Positions 1 through 10,870 are shown, counted from the stretch's first letter. The stretch: DNA of 64,000 nt from Macrotis lagotis (GCF_037893015.1 NC_133658.1:889135592-889199591); one strand, 5' to 3'. Notes: generated by a model from the letters alone, not told the origin. A program made the numbers and translations.

Positions 1-1479
1 AGGAAGGTAGTGATGGTCACTAGACCTCACTATATTTTCTTTCACATCTTGGATAAATGCCTTGGGAAGATTTCCCACAAAGCTCTTTATTAATTATGTG
101 AAGTAAACATATTCTTCATGGAGCTTAGAGTCTGTGCAATTATTCACCAATCACCTTGCCCATTGTTTTCTTCCTCTTATCATTACTAGGTAACCTCTCA
201 CCTAATATTATCCTCATTCCTTGGAACACATGATGCTGCTTCTTCCTGGGCTGGTTCTGCTCCCTTTTCTAAGTTTCTAAGAAAGTTTCATACCTTTTAA
301 TTAACTCCAAAGATCAGTGATCCTTTTTCTTCCTTTACTTCCCCATCTTATCAGAAGTCATGTATTTTTGCCTTTTAACATTTTTTGGAAAAAAATTGGA
401 AAAATGCTGTATTCTTTCTCTTATATATGTTTCCCCTGCTTCATTTCTTTCACCTGTAAGATGCAGACCAACTATGCTTTGTTCATATAGGGCTATTACT
501 TAATTCTGGAAGAAATATCACATCATGGCAAATTACTAAGAAATTCTCCTTGATCTCCATAATTGCATTAAATCATATCTTTAGCCCTTTGTCCTTTTGT
601 TGGATGGTGCTTTTCAGAAACATATTCTGTAGCAAACTTGTTTTCTTCCCCAGTGACTCTTAAGTGAAGATTAATTTATATAGGCTGGACTCTGCAGCTT
701 TTTTCTCTGGCTAGGACTCAACTATTACTCACTGGCAGGGAGCATCTTCCTGCTCCACTTGGTAGTGGGAAGAACAAACAAAAGCTGAATCATAAGCATC
801 AGTGCTATTATCTCTTTAGATCTACCTATCTCTTTCACCTTGCTACTCAATTCCAAGATTGTTCCTTTGCATTATTCCATAAGATTTGCATTATTTCTCC
901 AGAATCATTCTATCTTCCATACCTTCAAGAACATTAAGAAAAAAATATGTGGGGGATTGCATTTTCTTCTAAGTATTGTGATCTTGGAATTTAGCTAGAT
1001 TTCCAAAGTTTGCAGGCTCCAATTCTTGTCACTTTCTTGTCCACTAAGTTCCATTAGCTCCCTGTGGTCTTTGGGATCAAAGACGGACACCTCTGTTCGG
1101 CATTTAAAGCCTCTCTTGGTCTAACTATAGTCTGGAACTTCAGCCTTTTACCATTGCTCACACACAACTCCTCCGTGTGTTTTCACACAGTCCCCCACAA
1201 TTCTGAATGCACTCCACCCTGCCACCTAGCTCAAGTATCCCCTTATAAATGGAATTCCCCTTTGCTGTTAAAGCTTCCCTCTGAAATGACCTTGTGTTTA
1301 TTTTATGTGCATGTGTGAATGTGGAAACCCTTGGAGCCAAGGACTTGTATCATTGTACCTCCAGGACCTAACTCTGTTCCATTCTCATAATGGATGCTTC
1401 ATAAATACTACTCATTTTAACTGGTCCTGTGATGCTGCCTTTCTCTTTTTATCCTTCTTCCCCGCACCTCTTCCCCCAG
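1..1479 (+). other. NPHP4: NPHP4 intron upstream of the penultimate exon (partial)
   Basis: This is the 3' part of an intron that begins before the window. It ends in a pyrimidine-rich tract (about 1441-1477) and a CAG acceptor at 1477-1479. I see no recognisable repeat or exon in it. The short open frames here have no conserved look. The intron call rests on the exon that follows. Confidence 0.85.
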
Positions 1480-1623
1480 GCTTTTGAGATCATATTGCCA
1501 GTTGGTTGTGGCAAGGGTGCCAACAAGAGGATCACATACACCAATCCCTACCCTTCCAAAAGAGCATACCGCCTATACACCAACCACCCAGACCTGTTGC
1601 AGTTCAAGGAAGACTCCTTTGAG
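1480..1623 (+). CDS. NPHP4: NPHP4 penultimate coding exon (nephrocystin-4)
   Basis: This exon has 48 codons and starts and ends in phase 0. It reads [18 protein letters not shown], then a segment with [20 protein letters not shown], and ends QFKEDSFE. From memory this matches the C-terminal region of vertebrate nephrocystin-4, a ciliary transition-zone protein that works with NPHP1 and RPGRIP1L and is mutated in human nephronophthisis type 4. The acceptor is a polypyrimidine tract plus CAG (1477-1479); the donor is GTAGGT at 1624. The reading frame joins cleanly to the exon at 4793, giving [16 protein letters not shown]. No stops or frameshifts are seen, so the gene looks intact here. Exon numbering (29 of 30 in human) is from memory. 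The identification is strong because both exons align with one protein in order. Confidence 0.95.
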
Positions 1624-2012
1624 GTAGGTGGTGTGCTTCTCAGAAACTCCTTAAAGAGAATTCTCTGCTTTTCTTTTGTATTTTCTCTGCCTTCTCTTAT
1701 ATGGAAAGCTTAAAACCCATTGATAAACATTGCATTGAAAGAATAATTCCTTCTAATTATGGCTAGATCTTCTAAGAAGGAGGAGGTGCATTCCGAAAAT
1801 TTAGGTTAGGTATCTCTTGCTGTGTGAAGAGGCCAGTTGTGTGTGCATCTGATATTATGTCTAGAAATCTCCTCTGTAATTCAAGCCCACCCCCACCCCT
1901 GAGAAACTGAGCTTGGTGAGAGCTCCTGTGTTCTCCATTCTTGATGTTTTCTTCATTGACTTTGTCAGAAATTTCCCAGAAATGACACCATATTTTTCAA
2001 ATGAGGGGTTCA

Positions 2013-2490
2013 TATATATATATATATAGACATGATATATACTATGTAGATGCATCTATATGGTATAAGAATGTTTATATATCTGTATGTATATAGTTTC
2101 AACTATACATGTATGTCTGTATTGGTGTGTAAGTAAAATTATGTATACAGGTGTCATATATATAGATAATATGCACATGTGTGTATATACATGTATATAT
2201 GTAGGGTTAGGTGTGTAAATATAAATAAGCATAATACTGTATCTGCACATACATGTAGGTTATATGCATGTATGCATGCATGTTTCTGGGTATGTATATC
2301 TATGTGTCATGAGTCTTCAGGTATGTGTGTTGTCTGTGTGTTTGTGTATGTATGAGTGTGCATGCTTACATGTGAGTGTGACTGTATGTATATATATATG
2401 GTGTAGGTGGGTATGTGTGCGTGTGTCATATTGTGCGTATGACTTCATGCATATGACATGTAGGTATGAACACACACACCCCAAGGTCAT
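2013..2490. repeat. Degenerate TA/TG-rich microsatellite region
   Basis: About 480 bases of interrupted TATATG, TGTGTA and TATGTG units, starting with a TA run near 2013 and ending with a CACACAC run near 2470. The units are irregular, so this is an old, interrupted simple repeat. It explains the open frames rich in Tyr/Ile/Cys/Val on both strands. Confidence 0.85.
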
Positions 2491-3119
2491 GGTATAACAT
2501 AGAGAATGAACACACAAGTGCACATGTGAAGGTCCTCTGGGTTTGAGGTTGAGGATGGGGTAGAAAACTACTACTCTTATAATAGAAGAGAAAAATTCTT
2601 GAGGCTTCATCTCCCCAGTGAGTCCCTCCCCAATCTCATCAAGGGCCATAGTGAAAACTAGTACCTAGAGGTGTTTTTTTTGGGGGGGTTGGTTTTTTTA
2701 AAACTCAAAACTTTGGGGGATTCCATGAGAATGGAGGGTTTTGTATTGATCTTTTTGACCCTGGGACTCTCTTAGGTTCTCAGAGTCCCCAAGCCCCCTG
2801 TAGGATGACCTAGCCCCAGAAAACTTGGCTTCCAGCTGCCCCAAGCTTTGCCCTGAGGTGGACTCCCAGGGCAGGTTTGGACTCAAGTAGACAGGCAGTT
2901 GCGGCATTTCTCTGTGACACCTCTCAAAGTATTTGTCTTTGATACAGATAACACAGAGAGATGTTTATAAGCCTCATCTGAGTGCAGAATAATGCTTGGA
3001 GCTGAGCTAGAGTCAGGCTTCTTGCCTTCATAGAGCTTAGGAGCTAGGGAAGGGATAATCTTCAAAGAACCATCCTGCAGAATAACACTGTGTGAGTGAA
3101 GCAGGGAGGTACAGGGTCA

Positions 3120-3290
3120 AGGGGCATTGAGCTGAGGACCCTCAGGTTAGAATCAGAAGGGGCCTTAAAGGCCACTGAGTGCAGCAGGTGGGAAAGGTCC
3201 TGCTCAGGGTCATTGAGCTAGTGACTGAAGCCTGATTTGAACCCAGCTCTTCCTGAATCCAAGTCTACTGCCTTGGCTTTAAAGGATGGG
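3120..3290 (-). mobile_element. MIR/CORE-SINE-like remnant
   Basis: Phrases typical of an antisense MIR-like SINE are present: 'cagaaggggccttaaaggcc', 'gtcattgagctagtgactg' and 'tttgaacccagctcttcctg'. The copy is diverged. Confidence 0.6.
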
Positions 3291-3384
3291 GGAGAGTGTG
3301 GAGGCTGGAAGTTGGCGTGCAGGGGAGGAGGCAGCCAGAACAGCACGGCCACAGCCTCAGGAGTTTGTATGAGAAGGAAGGAGA

Positions 3385-3600
3385 AGAGGATCTTGTTAAG
3401 CACCTGCTGTATACCAGCAGCCTCATCTGAGCCTCACAACAATCTGGGATGCTGTGGATGTCAGCTCCCCACTTTACAGATGAGGACTCTGAAGCAAGAG
3501 GCCAAGTGACTTGACCAGGTCTCAGGATTTATAAGAACCTGCGGTTCAGGTCCTTCTGACCTCAGGCCCAGCAGTCTCTCAGCCCCTCTACCAGCCCTAG
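3385..3600 (-). mobile_element. MIR-like SINE remnant
   Basis: In order: 'taagcacctgctgtatacc', 'cctcacaacaatctggga', 'ccactttacagatgaggac' and 'caggtccttctgacctcagg'. This is the antisense layout of a MIR-type SINE. Confidence 0.7.
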
Positions 3601-3988
3601 AAAGGTGACCCAGAGCCAATTATAGGGACAACAGAGCTCAGCTCACACATCTAAACTTGATTCAATATGAAATGAAAGTTACTGAAACATGTTTTGGGCA
3701 GGGGTCTGGTATACTACATTTCATTGGGGAACCGTAGGACCCTGTGCATGTTTCCCCTAAATTCATGTCATGAATGTTATAATGTTCTTATTTCTTTTCC
3801 TTTGACCACTGTTTTTACTCTGGGATTTTGCAGTCACCAATTAAATCTAGAAATAGAGGGTCACAGAAAGATGAAGGAATTCGTATGTTCCTTAGGATTG
3901 TAAAACTGCTCAAGATTTTATTACAATGTAAATAGGTTAAAACTCCTAGAAAAGCAGAACACACTTTGAGGATAGGGTAGGTGAAATT

Positions 3989-3990
<2 letters not shown>

Positions 3991-4064
<74 letters not shown>
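3991..4064. repeat. (GA)n tract in the last NPHP4 intron
   Basis: About 70 bases of nearly uninterrupted AG dinucleotides, followed by a G-rich run (gtggggggg). It is a pure purine tract on the transcribed (+) strand, about 730 bases upstream of the terminal exon. Confidence 0.97.
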
Positions 4065-4071
<7 letters not shown>

Positions 4072-4792
4072 GGCAGACAGCTAGCTAGCCCTGATCACAT
4101 GGCATGGGGACCCATAGTGAAGCACTAAAGTCCAGCATGGGAGCATATGGCCTAGGAAGGAAGGTGATGGAGACATCCTCAAGGGTGGGAGGCAGAGTCA
4201 AGAAGAAGCAAGAAGGGGAGGCACTTCCTCTTAAATATACTTCTGTAGTAGGTTGGACGAAGTGTGGCTCTTGGTGAGTGGTCTAGCACCTTACTCAGGT
4301 ATTCTTCAGTGGGCAAGCTATGTACTGGTCCTTCCTGAACCAAGGTGTGTGATCTCTAAGTTCAACATGTCATTTCCTGTCACTCCAGTGTCAATGGGCA
4401 AGGTCAAGTAACTGGGAACTAGAAGCTGGGTGAAGGAGGAATGGGAAGAAAAGGTACAATTAATGGGGATCAGTTTACATCTCAGGAGCAAACAGCCTTC
4501 CACAATTAACAAAATTTAGCAGCATTAAAAATTACAGAACTTGTTTCTGATTATAAATTTTCTCCATTCATAATTCTCTGCATCACTATCATCTTGAGGT
4601 TTTCCAGATGGATTGCTAGTCCAGTTGACAACTTGTAAATTCCCTTTTTGTCAGATGAGGCTGTTGTGAGAGGAAGGGAGGATATGTGGAATGTGACTCG
4701 AGGTTTCTCTAGAGGTCTTTCCATCCCATGCCCTTTTTAACTCAGCCTATAGAAGGAAAAAAAATTGAAAAATCTGTCTCACTCACTTCCAG

Positions 4793-4933
4793 GTTGATGC
4801 TCGAGAGACGTACACCATTGGCCTGCGCTTTGCTCCGGGTAGCAGTACAGGGATGGAGGAAATTCTGATCTACATCAATGACCATGAAGACAAAAATGAG
4901 GAGACATTTTGCGTGAAGGTCATCTACCAATAA
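4793..4933 (+). CDS. NPHP4: NPHP4 terminal coding exon with stop codon
   Basis: This exon has 46 codons plus TAA (4931-4933), in phase 0. It reads [18 protein letters not shown], then [17 protein letters not shown], and ends [15 protein letters not shown]. The sequence ending '[17 protein letters not shown]' is, from memory, the conserved C-terminus of nephrocystin-4. The exon is preceded by a pyrimidine stretch and CAG at 4790-4792. It continues directly from the exon at 1480-1623, whose last codons are SFE. From memory human has VGGGE where this copy has VDARE, so the junction peptide is the least conserved part. No disruption is visible. Everything downstream in the window is outside the gene. 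Confidence 0.96.
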   Translation, partial: VDARETYTIGLRFAPGSSTGMEEILIYINDHEDKNEETFCVKVIYQ

Positions 4934-5475
4934 AGGGGAGGACCTTGATCAGACTCACGTGTTCTCACTCTATCTGTCAACACGTTAGACTCGTGGAATC
5001 TTCTATGATGGGGCCGTAAACCCATTATCCCTTGACCTGAATGGTATCATTGGTTTCAGATTTTGCTGCTGGCTAGATTTCCTTCCTTAGGTATTTTCCC
5101 CACCATTTGTCTTTGGATACAGATAACCCACTGAGATTGCCCCTGCACTTGGTCAAAGGACTAAGAGCATATGTTCCCTCATTATTTATGGTGTGCCTGA
5201 GTCTAATCAAGCAGCAGCCAAAATCATAGTGATTTATTCCTGAGCACAGTCCTTAAGCAGTAACCCAAAGTCCCGTGATATCATGTTGGGGATATTATCC
5301 TTCCTGTGGTTGTACAGGGACTTGTAACTTTCTACCAAATTGTTTTGCTTTTGACTTTTGCTGATTTTTTAAAAAATATTTTTATGAAACATTTGTTTTC
5401 CTTATTGGATTTTGTACAAATACACTTCATATTTTATATACGCTGATGCTTTCCACTGTTGTTCTGTTCCTATCA
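4934..5475 (+). other. NPHP4: NPHP4 3' UTR and candidate poly(A) region
   Basis: This sequence follows the stop codon. It shows no repeat signature until about 5740. No AATAAA occurs close to the stop. The best candidate I see is the variant hexamer AATACA at 5419-5424, with TGTA just upstream (5413-5416) and a GT/T-rich stretch at 5455-5500. An ATTAAA at 6038-6043 is an alternative, but it sits next to repeat sequence. The end is therefore an inference and needs RNA data. Confidence 0.4.
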
Positions 5476-5739
5476 TTTACATTGCTGTTTTTAAAAAGAA
5501 TTATCTTTTTTCCCTTTTTCCCCCCTTTCAGCAGTTTTCCAAATGTTAGCAAGCAGACCTTGACTGTTTTTGTTAGTATGAAGGTTCCTATTTCTCCATC
5601 ACAGTTATTTTTTTCAGGGAAAGACTAGTGAGCAATACTCTAGAGACCAGAGTACATCTCCTAGGCACCTAATTAACCAATTCATGGGGAATTAATGCAT
5701 GTACCAAAGACCAGTCACCAGCACAGTGCCTCATATGGT

Positions 5740-6005
5740 GTGAAGACTGCAAAACTCAGAGCCAGGAGACAACTGGGTACAAATCCTATTTCTGAAGCTT
5801 GCTACTCGTATGCCCACAGTTGAATTATTTAACCTCTCTAACCCATGTTCTCCCCATCTGGAAAAATGGGAATATCCATGTTTTCAGTATCTACTATTGA
5901 CTGGTTTGAAGTGAAGGTATAACAATACAACACATGCAAAGTATTCCATAGACATAAACAAAACCTGTAAAGCATTATGTAAATGTCAGTTATTATTTTA
6001 TTATT
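5740..6005 (+). mobile_element. MIR-like SINE, sense
   Basis: Old sense MIR layout: 'ggtacaaatcctatttctg' as the box B region, then 'tatttaacctctctaaccc', 'ccccatctggaaaaatggg' and a tail with 'gtaaagcattatgtaaatg'. It is diverged. Confidence 0.65.
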
Positions 6006-6049
6006 AATTTTATTTTTTGGTTCATATCTGTAATTTTATTAAAGTCAAG

Positions 6050-6190
6050 AACTCCCAGTGAGGAAGCTCTTTCCATCAGTCCAGATCATCAACTTCTTTG
6101 TAACTTAGAGTCTTGGAGTTGTCTAGGTCAGAGACAGGTGTTAAATGACTTTCCCAGTAGGTAGAGAGCTGGATTCAAGTTCTGCCTACC
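6050..6190 (-). mobile_element. SINE remnant related to copies at 11.8 and 46.7 kb
   Basis: Contains 'ctttgtaacttagagtctt' followed by an antisense box B side, 'agctggattcaagttctgcc'. The same order appears near 11725-11880 and 46600-46830, which suggests one old family. Confidence 0.5.
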
Positions 6191-6197
6191 ATTGTTA

Positions 6198-6292
6198 TTA
6201 CTACTCATTGTTTTTCATTTGTGTCAGACCCTTTCTGACACCATTTGGTATCTTCCTGGCAAAGATACTGGAGGGTTCAGCCATTTCCTTTT
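6198..6292 (-). mobile_element. Fragment of the longer marsupial tRNA-SINE (3' part)
   Basis: Antisense 3' part: 'tgacaccatttggtatcttc' and 'ctggcaaagatactggaggg'. It matches the end of the SINE family seen in full at 8423, 14265, 29051, 50650 and 63271. Confidence 0.65.
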
Positions 6293-6299
6293 AATAAAT

Positions 6300-7210
6300 A
6301 TTTGAGCTAATGCATCAGTCCATCACCTCATAGACCATTCCCAAGAATTCTCTCAAAAACTTGTCCAAACAAATGCCTTTTCTCCAATTCCCAGGAACAA
6401 GATATCTTCCACAAAGTCCCAGTAGCTCCAACTGAGAGTGAGATGATTATTTTTAAGTCCAAACTGGAGCAGGGCTTTGTCAGTTGTTGGGTTTTTTCCC
6501 CCTCTTCTCTCTTTGCTGATATCCTGTTGAATAGAGATTATGTTTTTGTAGTTAGACAGTAATCTTCTCCCAAAGAGCATCCTTTCCCATTTGTATTTTT
6601 GGTAATTAATGTTAGCTCTTGTGTGAAGAAAATCAGTAATTCCTATTTGGTTTATTCTATTCTATCTGAGCAGAGTTCTTATCTTAATCCAGTTGCTATC
6701 ATTGGGAGTCCTTCATAGAATACATTTCATGTTGGTTTGCTTGCTCTCATTTGGGTCACGGATGTGGTTTTCTCTTTTCACCTCTTTGGAGCAGCTAGAT
6801 CAGAGACGTAGAGTCTCTGAAGCAGTTAGTGTTTCTTTTTTATCTGGATCGTGCATTTTGATTAAGTGGTGTTCAAGTATACTGCCCAGATACTCAGATC
6901 CGCAGCCAGCTTTTTTGTAGACCCAGCAGAAATGAATGAGTTTTCCTATTGAAAAATATAAATTTGCTTATAATTTCCTTTGACCTATTATCCCACTATC
7001 CTTATTCCTTAGAGATATTGAAAAAAAAACAACTAAAACAATCCCTGCCTTCAAGCAGTTTCCATTCTACCAGGAGGGCAGCAAGGATAAAGTAGAGCTA
7101 GTGAGTTCCACTTGGATGAGCAATTTGTAAGATTCCCTCATTCCCCAGCCCTAACTCCTGTATTATTAGGAACCCCAAAGAAATCTAGTAACTGTTTCCT
7201 TAGAATGAAT
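6300..7210. other. Intergenic stretch, no recognised feature
   Basis: AT-rich sequence with no gene signature. A short phrase near 7035-7075 ('ccctgccttcaagcagttt') belongs to a mid-length old repeat family found elsewhere in the window (9.0, 43.3 and 57.6 kb). I see nothing else. Confidence 0.5.
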
Positions 7211-7214
7211 AAAT

Positions 7215-7430
7215 TAGAAGCAGAAACACAGAATTTTCAAATTGGAAGCTAAGCTAGCCTATTCCTGTAAAGGAATCCCCATTCTAAAAGACCTCTCCCC
7301 CAAAGTGGTCATCCTGCTTTGCCTGAAGACCTTTCAGGGAAATCCACTCCTTCCCAACTGAGCAGCCCTCTCCATCTTAGCTTTTATTGCTAGGGAATTT
7401 CTCCAGATATCAAGCCTGTCTTTGTTTCTT
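7215..7430 (-). mobile_element. CR1-like LINE 3' end remnant
   Basis: An antisense CR1-type 3' region: 'ttcaaattggaagctaagc', 'ctgaagacctttcagggaa' and 'cactccttcccaactgagc'. It has the same arrangement as the clearer copies at 18.4, 21.7 and 57.4 kb. Confidence 0.45.
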
Positions 7431-7439
7431 TGTTGCTTG

Positions 7440-7570
7440 TAGGATCATAGATTTAGAGGTGGGAGGGACCATAGAGGCCATCCATTCAACCCAAACCTCT
7501 TTTTAAAAGAGAAATTGAGGCTAATGAGATTGTTGATGAGGAAATGGGTGGTGCGGCCACACAAGATCCA
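7440..7570 (-). mobile_element. MIR-like SINE remnant
   Basis: 'ggatcatagatttagaggtg', 'ggaccatagaggccatcc' and 'gagaaattgaggctaatg' give the antisense start of the common MIR-like family. The 3' half is lost. Confidence 0.7.
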
Positions 7571-8096
7571 GGTTCTTGGAAGTGAAAAACTTAGACTAGC
7601 CCTGGAGGTATGAAAGCTCAGCAGTTTTTACTTCACAAGCCTGCAAAGTTCACAGTTGAAACATTTTTCCTGAGAGACAATAAGTTACTTGAGGACAGGC
7701 TAAAAAAAACAAAGGTCTGGGTAAAAATGCCTGAAGGAAAGAGAGAAAGGAAAAGGACCAGAAGAAGTGACTGGACTCAGGACTCAAGGGGAATGTAGGC
7801 CAAACTTTTATAGTCTTGTTCACTTTCTGTGCAGGGAAGAGTTAGGGAAAAGCAGATAAAAGGGGGACCTCCATCCCCTCTACATGACTAGGGTTGGGGA
7901 CCCACTTTGGAAGGTGAGAAGTAGGAAGTTGGAGGAGGAGTAAAGGAATGAATTGAGGTTGCTCTTAGCTTGGTGAATTTACATTTGCATTTATATTTGC
8001 ATCTGATTGGAAGCCCTCAGAAAATATAGACAGGCACAATCGATCTTTTCCTAATATTAAAAAGCCAAGTATATTTTTCCTTCAACAAGATGATAT

Positions 8097-8243
8097 GGGA
8101 CAGCTAGGTGGCACAGTGGCTAGAGCACCAGCCCTGGAGTCAGGAGGACCTGAGTTCAAATCCAGCCTCAGACACTTAATAATTACCTAGCTGTGTGACC
8201 TTGGGCAAGCCACTTAACCCCATTGCCTTCCAAAAAAAAAAAA
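8097..8243 (+). mobile_element. Young tRNA-derived marsupial SINE with 17-bp target duplication
   Basis: A complete SINE: 'gcagctaggtggcacagtgg', box B 'gagttcaaatccagcctcag', then 'acacttaataattacctagc' and 'cttgggcaagccacttaacc', with an A tail at 8232-8243. It is flanked by the perfect direct repeat tcaacaagatgatatgg at 8082-8098 and 8244-8260, the mark of L1-type retrotransposition. The intact duplication and low divergence indicate a recent insertion. Confidence 0.93.
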
Positions 8244-8422
8244 TCAACAAGATGATATGGCTTAAAGTCACACAAATTATAAATATCTGAGATGGAATTT
8301 GAACCGAGATCTTCCTGACTCTGAGTACAATGCCCTCTCCATGACAGAAGACTGCATTGTGTCCACTGCCCATTGTTTTGCCCTCTTGGATCAAGTAGAA
8401 CTAATCCAACCCCCCTCTTCCT

Positions 8423-8690
8423 GGGGCAGTAAGATGGCACCATAGTGGATGGAGTGCTTGACCTGGAGTCAGGAAGACTCATCCTTCTGAGTTCAAATCC
8501 AGCCTCGGATACTTCCTAGCTATGTGACTCTGGGCAAGTCACTTCACCCTATTTGCCCCAGTTTCTTCATCTGGAAAAAATGAACTAGAAAAGAAATAGT
8601 AAACTACTTCAGTGACTTTGCCAAGAAAATCCCAAATGGGGCTACAAAGAGTCAGGCATGACTAAAAAACAACTAAACAACAAATCCCAC
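8423..8690 (+). mobile_element. Longer marsupial tRNA-SINE
   Basis: The tRNA-related 5' half ('gcagtaagatggcaccatag', 'gagttcaaatccagcctcgg') is followed by a distinct 3' half: 'gtttcttcatctggaaaaaa', 'cttcagtgactttgccaag' and 'acaaagagtcaggcatgac'. It ends in an A/C-rich tail. This 3' half separates it from the shorter family at 8097. Confidence 0.85.
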
Positions 8691-9039
8691 TTCCATATGA
8701 GAGCCATGAAGACAACTCTCATGCAGTCCCCCACCGCCCCCCATCTCTTTTTGTCCAGGCTACTCACATGTCTGCAGCTACAGTATACCCAACAAGGTTA
8801 GTATACCCAACAAGGAGTCATCCAGTCTTCATTACCAATTTCTAGTCTGGTAGAATCTGCTACTATTCTGAGACAGCGCAGTCACCCTTGGACAGCTTTA
8901 ATGGTTAAGTTTTGTTTTGTTTTCTTCTTGTATCAAGATTAAATATGTCTGTTTGCATCTTCCCTCTTTCATCAGCAATGGCTCAACATTCAAGTTCACC
9001 AGTTTACTTCTGGGTATAGAATGTTATTGCTAACAAACC

Positions 9040-9330
9040 AATGAGCAATTGTTAAGCAACTACTTCAATGCTAGGGATGCAAAGACAAAAATGAAGGCCC
9101 CCTGCCCCCGTTCTCAAAGAGCTTATTTTCTATTGAGAGAGACAGGATAACATTTAGAAAATATCTGTCTGTAAATGAAACACAAGGTAATTGTGTGTTG
9201 GAGGAGGGGGTGGCAACAGGAAGACCTATAGAATTCTTGACCTGAGTTTTTAAGGAAACCAGAGATGCCAAGATTTGGCAGTGAAGAGGGAGGGCCTTCC
9301 AGGCATGGAACCACTAGAATCTAGACTTTA
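9040..9330 (+). mobile_element. Fragment of an old mid-length interspersed repeat
   Basis: 'ctagggatgcaaagacaaaa', 'cccgttctcaaagagctta' and 'gggccttccaggcatggaac' recur in the same order at 21.9, 43.3 and 57.6 kb. I cannot name the family. It has no coding capacity here. Confidence 0.55.
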
Positions 9331-9416
9331 TTGTTAGAAAAATGACCTGAGGAGACCTGCATTTTGTATCTTAGGTGTGAGGTGATTAGGATCTGAACTA
9401 GAGTGCTAGCTATAGG

Positions 9417-9419
<3 letters not shown>

Positions 9420-9448
<29 letters not shown>
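9420..9448. repeat. (GA)n microsatellite
   Basis: A run of about 14 pure GA units. Confidence 0.95.
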
Positions 9449-9453
<5 letters not shown>

Positions 9454-9454
9454 T

Positions 9455-10005
9455 TCAAGAGACATTGTGGAAGTGGAGATGACAAGTGTGAAAACAATAA
9501 TAATTTCTCCTAACTATTTTGTGATAGACCAATTCCCTTTAGAGAATTATAAGCCTGTATCAGATCACCTTGCCTTGTTAGTTAGAAATGAAGCTCTTTG
9601 TGTTAACTGCAAATTTAGGGGAACAACACTCAGGATGTAAGGAGACCATCCTTCCAGGAAGAGACCAGAGAAGTATTTAGGAAGAGATAAAAAAGATGAT
9701 AATCTTTGTGGATCAGTTTTGGGAGAGATACTGTGCAAATTCCTACATACAAGGAAGAGGTTAATGATTTTTCCCAATACCCAAAGGGCATAAGAATCCA
9801 CTCTTTTCCAGTCCCTTATGATCATCTTGAGATGGTCTCTAATCCCTTTAGGTTTGATTGGTAAATCCCAGGGAATATAACTTCATGTCTAATCTATATA
9901 TTTTCCCATTATGTTATTTTAACCTTATGTTCTTTTAGGTTCTTACAGTGTTAAGGTTCACACAAGATTTGGCAGCTGATTGGATATGTAGGGTATATGC
10001 TTAAG
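9455..10005. other. Intergenic stretch, no recognised feature
   Basis: No gene or clear repeat signature is visible between the GA tract and the MIR-like copy at 10.0 kb. Confidence 0.5.
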
Positions 10006-10009
10006 GACT

Positions 10010-10195
10010 GGAAGATCATAGATTTAGAACTGGGAGGAACCTGAGAAGCTATTAAATTCAGCCAGTCATTTTATAGATGACTGAGATTCAAAGAGCAAAA
10101 ATGACTTGCCCAAGTTCATAGAACTAATATCTGATTCAGGATTTGAACTCAAGTCTTTCTGATTCCATGTTTAGTACTCTATCCATATCACTGAC
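10010..10195 (-). mobile_element. MIR-like SINE remnant
   Basis: 'gatcatagatttagaactgg', 'cattttatagatgactgag' and 'ggatttgaactcaagtcttt' give the antisense MIR-like order. Confidence 0.75.
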
Positions 10196-10199
10196 ATTT

Positions 10200-10640
10200 T
10201 AAACCTGTAGAACCTGAAGGATCATGCCTTTGACAGAAAGAAGGATATTTGAAAGAAGGATGAGTTGGGTAGGTTTGGATGGGCTGGGCCATGTTCGGTC
10301 TGAGATGTCTCTGTGCCATCCAATCTGAAATGTCCAACAGACAGTTGGACACACACAATTAGAGTTCAGGAAAGAGACTTGGGCTGGAGATAGAGATTTA
10401 GGAGTCAGCCAATAGATTTTAATTGTGGACATCATGTTAAGTTGTAGGGTACAAATAAAAAAGACCCTATTCTCGAGAAACTCATAGTCTCATGGGAGTG
10501 AAGTCACTAAGATGGCTCTGGACAGAGCCTTGGGGTGAACCTGCAGTGAAGGAGCAAGAAATGGCCAATGAACCAGCAAAAGGACCTGAGAAGGGGCAGT
10601 TAGACATGTAGGAGATGCGATAGTATCCAGGAGAAGATGA
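10200..10640 (+). mobile_element. Later segment of the old mid-length repeat
   Basis: 'atgtccaacagacagttgg', 'gggctggagatagagattta', 'gacagagccttggggtgaac' and 'cagttagacatgtaggag' fit, from memory, the later part of the same family as 9040-9330. The link is by general recognition, not alignment. Confidence 0.45.
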
Positions 10641-10649
10641 GTTCTCCAT

Positions 10650-10870
10650 GGTCACAAAGCTAGTAACTGAAATGGAATTTGAACCCAGGTTTTTTCCTTT
10701 GGTGCTGGCTGTATCCTCTCATGCTGCCTCTCAGTCATCTGTTAATTTTTTGTTTTGTTTTGTTTTGGAGGTGTTAAGTGACTTGTTTAAGGGTTCACAT
10801 AGCAAATAAGTGCCTAGGATTTGAACTCAAGCCTTCCTGCTTTCAGGTCTGGTGTTCTATCTGCTGCCTC
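10650..10870 (-). mobile_element. Two adjacent antisense MIR-like fragments
   Basis: Two box B complements occur in a row ('aatttgaacccaggttttt' near 10675 and 'ggatttgaactcaagccttc' near 10818), separated by a GTTTT-rich run. This indicates two independent SINE fragments. Confidence 0.6.

Larger units (their letters stand above)
1624..4792 (+). other. NPHP4: Last intron of NPHP4
   Basis: This intron is 3169 bases, from GTAGGT at 1624 to the CTTCCAG acceptor ending at 4792. It holds a degenerate TG/TA-rich region (about 2013-2490), two MIR-like SINE remnants (about 3120-3600) and a long pure GA tract (about 3991-4064). The rest (1630-2010, 2490-3120, 3600-3990, 4065-4790) shows nothing I recognise. 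Confidence 0.9.

Noticed and set aside
1429-1713. Open frame reading through the NPHP4 exon into the following intron
   Set aside because: The frame passes the GTAGGT donor at 1624, and conserved protein continues only at 4793. The GG after V in the readthrough is coincidental.
8101-8200. tRNA gene-like A and B boxes in SINE heads
   Set aside because: The boxes belong to SINE promoters; no complete cloverleaf tRNA gene was seen.
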